Shown piece by piece: positions 7,801-15,362 of a stretch of 16,231 bases of DNA (positions are counted from its first letter, which is position 1; each line of letters opens with the position of its first letter). Made by a program: the position numbers and the translations under genes. The notes beneath the pieces were generated by a model. That model saw only the letters and a list, made by a program, of their open reading frames with translations. It ran no database searches and was not told the origin of the DNA. The DNA comes from CAZOWM01 sp964583615. Its GTDB lineage: Bacteria; Spirochaetota; B62-G9; DRHN01. Where the stretch lies: NCBI GenBank assembly GCA_964583615.1, contig CAZOWM010000064.1:1-16231 (forward strand), given 5' to 3'.

Positions 7801-8508
7801 TCAGGTGCGCTGGCTCACAAGTTTTTCGGCAAGTTTTTTCCCGCTGCGCGTGTAAAAATCGGAGAGGTGAATGCACCCGCACGAAGCCAGGTCTTCCTGG
7901 AGTTCCGAAAGCGCGTGCGCATCCGAAAAAATAAAATATTCTGTACTTTCCTGCCCGTTCCCGTAAAAAAAACGTGAAATGACGTTTTTTACCTCTTTTT
8001 TCAGCGTCTCGGTGATTCCTGCGCTGTTCATCATCATGTCCAAAAGAGCATGCTTCTCAGGGACAGAAAAATTTTTATCCGGACCAGAAGAATTCACTTC
8101 ACCGGCCAGTTCGTGAAGAATTGCCGATGCCTTGACGACCGGTGGTTTACCGCCCTCTTTTTCCATGATTCTTTCCGCCCAACCCAGCACGCTCAGTGAG
8201 TGTTTGAAAGAACGCGCATCTTCTCCAAAAAACGACTTTATGAGACCTGTCAATTTTTGCTCTATGGAGAAGGCGCCTCCATTTTCACCGGCCCGAAAAC
8301 CTAAGCACTCTTCCGCAAACCGGCACCACTGTGCGCACCCCTGCGCAACTCTTTGGTTCACCACAGGTGTTCCGCAATTGCTGCACCTGCTCACCCCTTC
8401 ATCTTTCCAGAGCTCTACCGTCGACCCGCACTGCGGGCACCTTACTTCAAAAATGTCCTCCGGTTTCCAGTAACGCCGGTCCTGCCCCGGGCACCTATTA
8501 TTTCCCAT
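7801..8508 (-). CDS. Zinc-ribbon protein with degenerate HD-like domain
   Basis: A 235-residue cytosolic protein. An N-terminal cysteine-rich part begins CPGQDRRYWKPEDIFEV and contains a zinc ribbon (C24-PQ-C27 and C42-SN-C45) followed by C58-x3-C62-x5-C68. The C-terminal half resembles an HD phosphohydrolase: H103 in SFKHSLSVLGWAERI, then ILHEL at 130-134 where HD proteins have H-D, and a later aspartate in FIFSDAHALSEL. The usual HD pair is thus H132-E133, so metal binding and catalysis may be altered. I know this ribbon-plus-HD arrangement mainly from Desulfobacterota, without an established role. ATG 8508 is chosen over in-frame GTGs upstream (8514, 8517) because AGGTGG lies 5 bases before it. 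The gene is divergent from the URO-D-like gene and ends 10 bp from the convergent DUF1989 gene. Confidence 0.78.
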   Translation of the reverse strand: MGNNRCPGQDRRYWKPEDIFEVRCPQCGSTVELWKDEGVSRCSNCGTPVVNQRVAQGCAQWCRFAEECLGFRAGENGGAFSIEQKLTGLIKSFFGEDARSFKHSLSVLGWAERIMEKEGGKPPVVKASAILHELAGEVNSSGPDKNFSVPEKHALLDMMMNSAGITETLKKEVKNVISRFFYGNGQESTEYFIFSDAHALSELQEDLASCGCIHLSDFYTRSGKKLAEKLVSQRT

Positions 8509-8525
8509 CCGCACCACCTATAATT

Positions 8526-8554
8526 AATGTAGCGTCTCAGCTGGAGTAAACCAA
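8526..8554 (-). promoter_or_regulatory. Candidate promoter for the zinc-ribbon/HD gene
   Basis: On the minus strand, TTGGTT (8549-8554) is followed by 17 bases and TACATT (8526-8531). The start would fall near 8519, at the edge of the AGGTGG ribosome-binding site, so the leader would be very short. A 14-bp palindrome abuts the -35 on its upstream side. Confidence 0.3.
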
Positions 8555-8568
8555 GAGAAAATTTTCTC
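8555..8568. promoter_or_regulatory. Perfect 14-bp palindrome in divergent promoter region (possible operator)
   Basis: GAGAAAATTTTCTC is a perfect palindrome between two divergent genes. It abuts the candidate -35 of the zinc-ribbon/HD gene and lies where the -35 region of the URO-D-like gene would be (its -10 is at 8591). A dimeric repressor or activator could act on both. About one perfect 14-mer palindrome is expected by chance in a window this size, so position is the main argument. Confidence 0.35.
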
Positions 8569-8590
8569 CACGAAAGCGGCGAAATTCGGG

Positions 8591-8596
8591 TATAAT
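8591..8596 (+). promoter_or_regulatory. Perfect -10 element for the URO-D-like gene
   Basis: TATAAT at 8591-8596 is an exact -10, but no good -35 lies 16-18 bases upstream, which suggests dependence on an activator. The start near 8603 gives a leader of about 60 bases containing a GC stem (CCCC 8613-8616 with GGGG 8621-8624). Confidence 0.45.
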
Positions 8597-8664
8597 TGAG
8601 GAAATATGTGCACCCCGGATGGGGCATGGTTGAATGCAGCTTCCCCGGGAATGGACCAAACTCC

Positions 8665-9723
8665 ATGACAGAACGTGAAAATCTCCTGCGAACAATACGG
8701 TTTGAAAAACCGGACCACATCCCCGTGACTTTTCACATAAACGGGTCATGCTGGCACCACTACCCTCAAAATGCGCTGCAGGATCTCATGGGTTCTCATC
8801 CTTTTCTGTTTCCCGATTTCGAAAAAACCGGTGCTCCTGGCGTCGTTTCGCATCCCCCGTATGCGCGTGCTGGTATCCCATACACTGACCCATGGGGATG
8901 CGTGTGGGAAACATCCGACGACGGGATCATGGGCACTGTAGTCAGCCACCCTCTCGAGAACTGGTCCGCTCTCGATCACTTCACGCCACCTGATCCGGAC
9001 CACATGACTCACTGGGGACCGGTCAACTGGGACGAACAGGCAAAAGACAACGGACCGGCTATCTCCCAAACATGTCTTCCGAATGGAGAAATCGGTCACA
9101 ACCACACCTGGTTGAAGCTCGTTGACCTTCGAGGGTACGAGAACACGATCATCGACATGGCAGATGACGAACCCCGGCTCTTCACAGTACTGGACATGCT
9201 CGAGAGTTTCAACACAGGTCTTCTCAACAACTACATGCGCAGGGTCGGGATCGAATGGATCGGGTTCGCGGAAGACCTCGGCATGCAGGTCGGTCCGATG
9301 CTGTCACCGGCGCACTTTCGAAAATATATCAAGCCCAGTTATTGGAGACTGATGAAGCGCGCCCATGATGCAGACCTCATCGTGCACGTTCATGCAGACG
9401 GCGACCTTCGGGACCTCATGACTGACCTTCTCGACTGCAGGCCTGATGTGATCAACCTTCAGGACCTTGTGAACGATGTCGACTGGATTGAAAAAAACCT
9501 GATAGGCAGGGTGTGCATAGATCTCGATATCGACCGGCAGCGTATCACCCACCACGGATCAGTTGACCAGATCGATGCCCTCGTGCGTGAGGAAGTCGAA
9601 AAGCTCGGCAGCAGAGACGGTGGATTGATGATGATTTACGGACTTTACCCGGGCGTGCCGCTTGAGAATGCCGCGGCTGTCATGGATGCGATGGAACGGT
9701 ATACCGCGTACTACCGCACGTGA
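8665..9723 (+). CDS. Uroporphyrinogen-decarboxylase-superfamily protein (methyltransferase- or decarboxylase-like), not HemE
   Basis: A 352-residue TIM-barrel protein of the URO-D superfamily, beginning with the family signature TERENLLRTIRFEKPDHIPV. Later landmarks are WIGFAEDLGMQVGPMLSPAHF, the core strand VHVHADGDLRDLM (H243-A-D-G246) and INLQDL. The cobamide:CoM and related methyltransferases of this superfamily bind zinc through an H-x-C-G motif; here the cysteine is aspartate, so a thiol-activating zinc site of that type is not expected. The GIYPGVPLE-like end (MMIYGLYPGVPLEN) is typical of catabolic paralogues found in anaerobes. It is unlikely to be the heme enzyme because the arginine-rich N-terminal HemE motif is absent. 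ATG 8665 is chosen by family alignment. ATG 8626 and TTG 8596 are in frame, and no start has a convincing SD. The reaction and substrate are unknown. Confidence 0.82.
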   Translation: MTERENLLRTIRFEKPDHIPVTFHINGSCWHHYPQNALQDLMGSHPFLFPDFEKTGAPGVVSHPPYARAGIPYTDPWGCVWETSDDGIMGTVVSHPLENWSALDHFTPPDPDHMTHWGPVNWDEQAKDNGPAISQTCLPNGEIGHNHTWLKLVDLRGYENTIIDMADDEPRLFTVLDMLESFNTGLLNNYMRRVGIEWIGFAEDLGMQVGPMLSPAHFRKYIKPSYWRLMKRAHDADLIVHVHADGDLRDLMTDLLDCRPDVINLQDLVNDVDWIEKNLIGRVCIDLDIDRQRITHHGSVDQIDALVREEVEKLGSRDGGLMMIYGLYPGVPLENAAAVMDAMERYTAYYRT

Positions 9724-9738
9724 ACTTTAATTTTAGGG

Positions 9739-9889
9739 TGTACCTTCACTATTTTTTCTCCTCATCAATTTAAATGTTGACAATTAATTGACAATCATGT
9801 AGAATCAAGATGGAATTTTTTTGTGATTTGATTGTCTTTTGGTACGTAAATCGCCGGACAGCGTATTAAGTAAATTTGGTGAAGGTACA
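9739..9889 (+). repeat. 11-bp inverted repeat flanking the kinase promoter, right arm over the RBS and start codon
   Basis: TGTACCTTCAC (9739-9749) is the exact reverse complement of GTGAAGGTACA (9879-9889). The right arm covers the ribosome-binding region (GGTGAAGG) and the first base of the kinase ATG. In a transcript entering from the URO-D-like gene the left arm could pair with the RBS. A transcript from the promoter at 9777-9805 lacks the left arm. Confidence 0.5.
9777..9805 (+). promoter_or_regulatory. Near-consensus sigma-70 promoter for the histidine kinase operon, with tandem TTGACAAT
   Basis: TTGACA (9777-9782, perfect), a 17-base spacer and TAGAAT (9800-9805, five of six). The start would be near 9812, with a leader of about 77 bases. 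TTGACAAT occurs twice, 11 bases (one helical turn) apart, at 9777 and 9788. Between them CAATTAATTG (9781-9790) is a palindrome. GACAATCA (9790-9797) is also repeated inverted at 9829-9836. Such layering suggests a regulator site on the promoter. Confidence 0.75.
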
Positions 9890-11859
9890 TGGAAATTTTC
9901 AACAAGATCAGGCTGAGATTCAGACTTGTTCTGTATTTTTTAATAGTTGTAGTCATCAGCGGTGCAATCGCGACGCTCGTGGGAATACGCCTCATTAACA
10001 CCAGCATAATTAAACAGGCACAAAATCAGGTAATGCACGATCTCTCATCCGCATGGATGGTCTACAATGAGAAACTGGACGATCTAAAAGACATTGTTGA
10101 GCTGACATCGAATCGATTTTTTCTGAACACTGCGCTCACGAACAACGAAACCGGTGCAGCCGCAAAAGAGCTGGAAGATACGCGTGTGAAGTACGATCTC
10201 GACTTTCTCACTGTGACCGACGAACAGGGGATCGTCGTCTTCCGTGCAAGCAATCCCCTGGTTGCTGGAGACGACCAATCATCAGATGAACTTGTCAGGC
10301 GAGCTCTGAGGGGAGAGATCGCATCAGCAACACAGATAGTTCCGCGAGAAAAGCTCATACTGGAGAGCCCCAAGCTCGCAGAGCGGGCGTACTTTGTGCT
10401 AAAAAAGACACCCAAGGCAAAGCCTGCATCAAAATCAGTCGAGGATTCCGGAATGGTGCTCAAAGTGGCGGCACCAACCTTCGACCATGAGGGAAGGATT
10501 ATCGGAACACTCTACGGAGGGATTCTCATAAACAGAAGCTACGATATCGTGGACAGCATCAAGGAAACCGTGTACAAGGGAGAGGCCTACAAGGGAAAAG
10601 ACATCGGAACCGCAACGATATTCCAGTGGGATGTGAGAATTTCAACAAATGTCACAGAGCTCGACGGGAACAGGGCGATCGAAACGCGGGTATCAGAGTC
10701 TGTGTATGATGCTGTTTTGATCAATGGAAAATCATGGATCGACCGTGCGTTCGTTGTCCGTGACTGGTACATAACCGCCTATGAACCGATCCGTGACATA
10801 GAGGGAAGGATCATCGGTATCCTCTACGTTGGGATACTCGAAGAACCCTATATCATCATGCGGCAGGAAATCGTCTGGTCGATGCTGAAATACCTGATAA
10901 TCGCCGTGGCTGCAGCAATGGTTATTGCCTTTCTTCTCGGCAGACAAATCACGAAACCGATCGCACATCTCGTGCACGCAACCAGGCAGATCTACAACGG
11001 ATTTTTACCGAGCACGGTGAAAATCACATCAAAAGACGAAATCGGGATTTTGTCAGAATCTTTCAATTCCATGTCCCACAAGCTGAAACAGACACTCGAT
11101 GAAAAAGACAAAGCCTACGCGCAGCTCAAGGATCTCAATGTCAGGTATCTCGAACTGCTCGGTTTCGCCACCCATGAGTTGATGCAGCCCCTCGGTGTGC
11201 TGAAGGGGTATCTTACGATGATGCAGCAGAGCTTTTCAGGAAAAAGACTCAGCCCCGAACAGCACGAGCACGCGGTCGGAACAATGCTGCGCAATGTCAA
11301 CATGCTCGTTGACATGAGCCAGACCTACCTGCAGCTTTCGAAGATCGAAAGCGGGCAGCTTGACACTCAAAAAGAACGGACAAATGTCTATCACGATATC
11401 ATTATTCCAGCAATTGAAAGCGCACGGCCGAAGCTCATGGTGGAGGAAATGGAGCTGGTGATCGAAAATGAGAACAGTCTTGATAGGGTAGACGTGTGGG
11501 CCGATCCCATACTTCTCAGGATCGTGTACAACAATCTCATCTCAAACGCGATAAAATACGGGAAAAGGAGAGGAAAAATATTCATCGGTTTCATGGGAAA
11601 TGAGAGTGTCTTTCAATTCAATGTGAAAAACGAAGGAGAGGGAATAACGGAGGACAAACTCGATGTCATTTTTGAGAAATTCACGCGACTCGGAGAGCCA
11701 TCGAGGAGAAAACAGCGGGGAACAGGCCTCGGCCTGTACAATACAAAGGAGATCGTTACAAAGCACGGTGGAAAAATCTGGGCAGAATCCGCCCAGGGTG
11801 AATGGACGGATATCATCTTCACCCTTCCGAAAACGGAAAATGGTGATGAGAATGGATGA
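9889..11859 (+). CDS. Transmembrane sensor histidine kinase: Cache - HAMP - HisKA - HATPase_c
   Basis: A 656-residue inner-membrane kinase. TM1 (~13-35, LYFLIVVVISGAIATLVGI) and TM2 (~331-348) bracket a periplasmic region of about 290 residues resembling a Cache_3/Cache_2 fusion. It contains two related motifs, EGRIIGTLYGGIL and EGRIIGILYVGILEEPY. A HAMP linker follows (QITKPIAHLVHATRQIYNGF). The dimerisation helix carries the phospho-acceptor H429 in FATHELMQPLG. The ATPase has NNLISNAIKYG (N box), NEGEGI in place of DxGxG (G1), IFEKFTRLG (F box) and GTGLGLY (G2). The G1 aspartate position is asparagine, a variant also seen in other kinases. It probably senses a small ligand, often an organic or amino acid for Cache domains, and phosphorylates the receiver encoded 59 bp downstream. 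The only SD-like sequence is GGTGAAGG close to the ATG, inside an inverted-repeat arm. The convergent TRAP operon suggests a shared ligand, which is an inference. Confidence 0.95.
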   Translation: MEIFNKIRLRFRLVLYFLIVVVISGAIATLVGIRLINTSIIKQAQNQVMHDLSSAWMVYNEKLDDLKDIVELTSNRFFLNTALTNNETGAAAKELEDTRVKYDLDFLTVTDEQGIVVFRASNPLVAGDDQSSDELVRRALRGEIASATQIVPREKLILESPKLAERAYFVLKKTPKAKPASKSVEDSGMVLKVAAPTFDHEGRIIGTLYGGILINRSYDIVDSIKETVYKGEAYKGKDIGTATIFQWDVRISTNVTELDGNRAIETRVSESVYDAVLINGKSWIDRAFVVRDWYITAYEPIRDIEGRIIGILYVGILEEPYIIMRQEIVWSMLKYLIIAVAAAMVIAFLLGRQITKPIAHLVHATRQIYNGFLPSTVKITSKDEIGILSESFNSMSHKLKQTLDEKDKAYAQLKDLNVRYLELLGFATHELMQPLGVLKGYLTMMQQSFSGKRLSPEQHEHAVGTMLRNVNMLVDMSQTYLQLSKIESGQLDTQKERTNVYHDIIIPAIESARPKLMVEEMELVIENENSLDRVDVWADPILLRIVYNNLISNAIKYGKRRGKIFIGFMGNESVFQFNVKNEGEGITEDKLDVIFEKFTRLGEPSRRKQRGTGLGLYNTKEIVTKHGGKIWAESAQGEWTDIIFTLPKTENGDENG

Positions 11860-11918
11860 ACCCTTTCTCACGCATAAATATACACTATGAGACCACACAC
11901 AACAGGAGGTGAAAAGGC

Positions 11919-12311
11919 ATGGCAGAAACAAAGGCAAAAATACTCGTAGTGGACGACGAGCCCGATATTGTAGATATGCTGAAAATGTCGCTGGAGAACG
12001 CATCCTATGAAGTGGTGGAAGCGTACGACGGGAATGAAGCGATCGAAAAAGCGAAAGCAGAAAAACCGGACGCAATTATTCTCGACCTGATGATGCCGAA
12101 GAAGGACGGATTTGAAGCCTGCAAGGAGCTGAAAAACGATCCCGAGATGAGCGGTATTCCGGTGCTCGTGCTCACTGCAATCGGACAGGAGATCTCCCAC
12201 ACGCGGTATGCACAAAGCATGGGGCTGGAGCTTGAATCTGATGATTTCATTTCAAAACCTGTTGACCCAAATTTTCTTCTCAAGCGGCTTGAGGAATTCC
12301 TCGGCACATAA
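11919..12311 (+). CDS. Stand-alone response-regulator receiver (CheY-like)
   Basis: A 130-residue single receiver domain. The acidic pair D12-D13 (VVDDEPDIVDML), phospho-acceptor D56 (IILDLMMPKKDG), switch threonine T86 (VLVLTAIG) and K113 (DFISKPVD) are all present, so it should be phosphorylatable. The protein ends right after the last receiver helix, so there is no DNA-binding or enzyme output. It must act by binding a partner or as a phosphorelay intermediate. The RBS is strong (AGGAGGTG, 8 bases from ATG 11919). It follows the kinase by 59 bp with no visible terminator, so the two are probably co-transcribed, and it is the obvious substrate of that kinase. The following 145 bp up to the end of the convergent dctM gene contain no clear terminator. 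Confidence 0.95.
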   Translation: MAETKAKILVVDDEPDIVDMLKMSLENASYEVVEAYDGNEAIEKAKAEKPDAIILDLMMPKKDGFEACKELKNDPEMSGIPVLVLTAIGQEISHTRYAQSMGLELESDDFISKPVDPNFLLKRLEEFLGT

Positions 12312-12456
12312 AAAACTGCAGTTCATGAAAAACAGGCTCTGCATTTTCCACGGAAATGGGTGACGCTGTCATTCTCAGCTCGCGAAAAGAAAAGAGCACC
12401 TTTTTCCACCACGCATGGTCTGTACGAGTTACAGGTAAGGGCGCCACACGCACTTG

Positions 12457-13758
12457 TCAGCGCATAAGGCCGGGTAAAAACAGTGCGATCTGTGGAAATG
12501 GTATCAGCAAGAACGTTCCCACGATGAGGGCGATGAGAAGCGGGATGACGCCGCGGAATATCACGTGGGGAGGAATGTCTTTTGCAACACCGCTCACCAC
12601 ATAAACGTTTATTCCAACAGGAGGCGTAATGACACCGATCTGAGTGACGAGCACGATAATGACCCCGAACCAGATTGGATCCAGCCCGAGAGAGTTTATC
12701 ACCGGATAAAAAATCGGCACGGTCAGCATGATGAGTGCGAGCGCATCGATGAAGCAGCCGCCGATGAGATACACACCGATGATCATCGAAACGATAAGTG
12801 AGGGATGAAGCTGCATCCCGCTCACCCAGTTCGCAATGTCAAAAGGAATCCTCGTGACCGCGAGAAAGTGCCCGAAAATGGTTGCCCCCGCCACGATGAG
12901 CAGAATCATACAGGAAATCCTCGTTGTCTCAAAAAGGGACTGAATAAATTTCCCGACTGTCAGCTTCCTGCGTACAACTGCGATTAACAGCGTCCCGAAA
13001 GCCCCGACCGCCCCCGCCTCTGTGGGAGTGAATACTCCGAAAAAAAGCCCTCCCATGACAAGGAAGAACAGAATGATCGTCTCGATGAGTCCTGAGAGAG
13101 AGGATAGCTTGTCGCGGAGATTCACATTCGGACCTCTGGGCGCAATCTCCGGTTTGAGAGAGGTCCATAGAAGGATTGCAATGATGAAGAGAAGCGTGAG
13201 CATAATCCCGGGAACAATTCCCGCCATAAAGAGTTTTCCGATCGACTGCTCTGTCATGACCCCGTACACGATGAATATCACGCTTGGGGGGATCAGTATC
13301 CCCATGCTTCCGCCCGCGGCCACAACACCGGTCGCAAGGCTGTCTTTGTAATGATACTTTTTCATCTCAGGGAGAGTAACCGACGCCATGGTTGCCGCAG
13401 TTGCATTCGTCGACCCACAGATTGCGGCAAAACCCGAGCACGCGCCGATGGTAGCGATTGCGAGTCCTCCTGGCCAGTGCCCCATGAAGCGGTATGCGAC
13501 GTTGAACAGCCTCCCGCTGATTCCAGCGTGAAAGGCGATCTGCCCCATCAGTATAAAAAGCGGAATGACCGTAAGGCTGTAGGAGCCGAACACATCAAAG
13601 AGGTCTTTGACTACCATGTTTATCGACGCATCAAAGGACACCATGAGCCCGAATCCGCACGCCCCGACGAGTGCCATAACGAAACCGACGGGCATCTTTG
13701 AAAAAAGCAGTATCACGAGCGCAGCGATACCGAGAATTCCAATAAGCGTTGAAGACAT
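12457..13758 (-). CDS. dctM: TRAP transporter large permease (DctM)
   Basis: A 433-residue polytopic inner-membrane protein of normal DctM length, with about 12 hydrophobic segments. Family landmarks: SKMPVGFVMALVGACGFG near the start, TVIPLFILMGQIAFHAGISG, GHWPGGLAIATIGACSGFAA, the signature GSTNATAATMASVTLPEM, AAGGSMGILIPPSVIFIVYG, and FTPTEAGAVGAFGTLL. It couples Na+ (or H+) entry to uptake of the substrate delivered by DctP and forms a complex with DctQ. ATG 13758 has AGGA 8 bases upstream. It is the last gene of dctP-dctQ-dctM, 21 bp after dctQ, and is convergent with the receiver gene. Confidence 0.96.
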   Translation of the reverse strand: MSSTLIGILGIAALVILLFSKMPVGFVMALVGACGFGLMVSFDASINMVVKDLFDVFGSYSLTVIPLFILMGQIAFHAGISGRLFNVAYRFMGHWPGGLAIATIGACSGFAAICGSTNATAATMASVTLPEMKKYHYKDSLATGVVAAGGSMGILIPPSVIFIVYGVMTEQSIGKLFMAGIVPGIMLTLLFIIAILLWTSLKPEIAPRGPNVNLRDKLSSLSGLIETIILFFLVMGGLFFGVFTPTEAGAVGAFGTLLIAVVRRKLTVGKFIQSLFETTRISCMILLIVAGATIFGHFLAVTRIPFDIANWVSGMQLHPSLIVSMIIGVYLIGGCFIDALALIMLTVPIFYPVINSLGLDPIWFGVIIVLVTQIGVITPPVGINVYVVSGVAKDIPPHVIFRGVIPLLIALIVGTFLLIPFPQIALFLPGLMR

Positions 13759-13779
13759 TTTATCTTTCCTGCTGACGGT

Positions 13780-14292
13780 TTATCTTTTCACAACCCACTG
13801 TAAAAAACGAAAGAGGAGAACAACACAGAGCAACCCGCACCCGAAAGCCATTCCGTACACGAATGGATAGAGGGGGACCTGCAGTGTGAGGGAGACCTCC
13901 CCTGTCTGCCGTATATGTGCTGCATAGGTAAAGCCCTGCCAGGTTACCAGACCGAACAGAGCTGCGCAGACAAAGGAAGTCACGCCCTCGAACCCTCTCT
14001 GCACCGGCTGCCGGAATCGCCGGACGAGAAAATCCACTGCAATATGGCCGTGCTCTATCGACGTGTAGGCGAGAGAAAATGAAATGAACACCGCTCCGAG
14101 CAGCCCTACGATCTCATAGGTGCCGGTTATGGGACGGCGGAACATCCGAAGCACCACATCACACACGGTGAGAATCATCATCACGGTTACGGACACAATC
14201 GCGAGCCAGTTACACGTCCTGCTCGTGGTGCGAACGCCCCTTTCCACATGCGTAAAAAAATCCTCTCCTCCCACAGTCTCATTTTCCTTCAT
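13780..14292 (-). CDS. dctQ: TRAP transporter small permease (DctQ)
   Basis: A 170-residue protein with four hydrophobic helices, as in DctQ subunits. Landmarks are VMMILTVCDVVLRMFRRPIT, GTYEIVGLLGAVFISFSLAY and the conserved EHGHIAVDFLVRRF, with two further helices at the C-terminus. It pairs with DctM in the inner membrane to form the translocon. ATG 14292 is preferred to the in-frame GTG at 14301, because that GTG is part of the AGGTGGAG ribosome-binding site. Spacing is 28 bp from dctP and 21 bp to dctM, so a single operon is likely. Confidence 0.94.
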   Translation of the reverse strand: MKENETVGGEDFFTHVERGVRTTSRTCNWLAIVSVTVMMILTVCDVVLRMFRRPITGTYEIVGLLGAVFISFSLAYTSIEHGHIAVDFLVRRFRQPVQRGFEGVTSFVCAALFGLVTWQGFTYAAHIRQTGEVSLTLQVPLYPFVYGMAFGCGLLCVVLLFRFLQWVVKR

Positions 14293-14320
14293 TTTCTCCA
14301 CCTGTGTCTTTTTCGACTGT

Positions 14321-15334
14321 TTACCGGCTAAATTTCTCGATGAGCGAAATCAAGAATTCAACATATTCTTCTGACGGGATTCCCTTTTTTTTCATCTCGT
14401 CGATGTATTCATCGATCACGGGTCTCACTACCGTGCGCCACCGCTTCCCCTCCGAAGCAGACAGGGGAATGATTTCATTGCCCAGGCTCAGTGTGTATTC
14501 TCTTCCTTCAACATCAGTGGTGTTCCATGTCTGCCCGTGCACATCGATCCACTCTTCGCTCACCTCTTCAAAGATTTTCTTTATGTCAGCCGGAAGCTCG
14601 TTCCATTTTTTCAGGTTCATGACCACAAACATGCTCGTCGTGTACCCCACATCATAGCATTCCGTGGTGTAACCGATCACCTCCGCCTGTCTCCAGCCTT
14701 TCAGTACCTCAATCGGTCCGAATGTTCCCTCAACAACGTTTTTTTGCAGCGCTTCGTAAGTACCGCCCTGGGGCATTGCCACGGGCACCGCTCCGAGTGC
14801 CTTGACTACTTTAGCGCTCAGACCGGTTGACCTGATCTTGAGCCTGTTAAGGTCCTCGAGCCGGCGTACAGGCTGTTTCGTGTGCAAAAGTCCCGGGCCG
14901 TGAGCGTGAAGATAGAGAACCTTCACGTCTGAAAGCTCATCCGGGCGCACCTGCGCGTAGAATTCATTCGCAACCCGTGTGGCAACGATTCCGTCCGGGT
15001 ATCCGAGAGGGAGATCGAGCGCCTCCATCACGGGAAACCTCCCGCGTGTATACGCGAACACCGACATCCCGATATCGGATATTCCTTTCACCACCCCGTC
15101 ATAGCACTGGTTGGCACTTGTGAGGGTTCCACCGGGAAACACGGTGATGCGGACCTCCCCTCCCGTCCTTCGCTCGATCTCTTCGGCCCAGGCAACCCCC
15201 GCCTTGCACTGACCATGGGTGGCCGGGAAAAAAATACTGTAATTCAGGTTGATCGATTTTGCAAAACCGCCGGAAGGAAAGCAAGCAAATCCCAACAGGA
15301 ATGCAAATAATACAAATATCCCCCCTTTTTTCAT
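14321..15334 (-). CDS. dctP: TRAP transporter periplasmic substrate-binding protein (DctP)
   Basis: A 337-residue exported protein with an Sec signal peptide (MKKGGIFVLFAFLLGFACF..., cleavage probably after GGFA near residue 25). DctP features: SIFFPATHGQCKAGVAWAEE, FPGGTLTSANQCYDGVVKG, HGPGLLHT, and NRLKIRSTG with R168, which in family members salt-bridges the substrate carboxylate. QGGTYEALQKNVVEGTF and GYTTSMFVVMNLKKWNELP follow. R168 makes a carboxylate-bearing substrate likely; which acid cannot be told. ATG 15334 is chosen because GGAG lies 7 bases upstream, whereas ATG 15340 is too close. It is the first gene of the TRAP operon, behind a long leader of about 150 bases that carries six TAA units (TTA on the coding strand). 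Confidence 0.95.
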   Translation of the reverse strand: MKKGGIFVLFAFLLGFACFPSGGFAKSINLNYSIFFPATHGQCKAGVAWAEEIERRTGGEVRITVFPGGTLTSANQCYDGVVKGISDIGMSVFAYTRGRFPVMEALDLPLGYPDGIVATRVANEFYAQVRPDELSDVKVLYLHAHGPGLLHTKQPVRRLEDLNRLKIRSTGLSAKVVKALGAVPVAMPQGGTYEALQKNVVEGTFGPIEVLKGWRQAEVIGYTTECYDVGYTTSMFVVMNLKKWNELPADIKKIFEEVSEEWIDVHGQTWNTTDVEGREYTLSLGNEIIPLSASEGKRWRTVVRPVIDEYIDEMKKKGIPSEEYVEFLISLIEKFSR

Positions 15335-15362
15335 GGGCATTCTCCTTTCATGAAAATGAAAT

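Noticed and set aside
11542..12075. 177-codon minus-strand frame across the kinase/receiver boundary
   Set aside because: It overlaps two clear plus-strand genes and its translation looks like reverse-strand noise.
12314..12323. AACTGCAGTT palindrome after the receiver gene, considered as a terminator
   Set aside because: The stem is at most 3 bp once a loop is allowed, so it is too weak.
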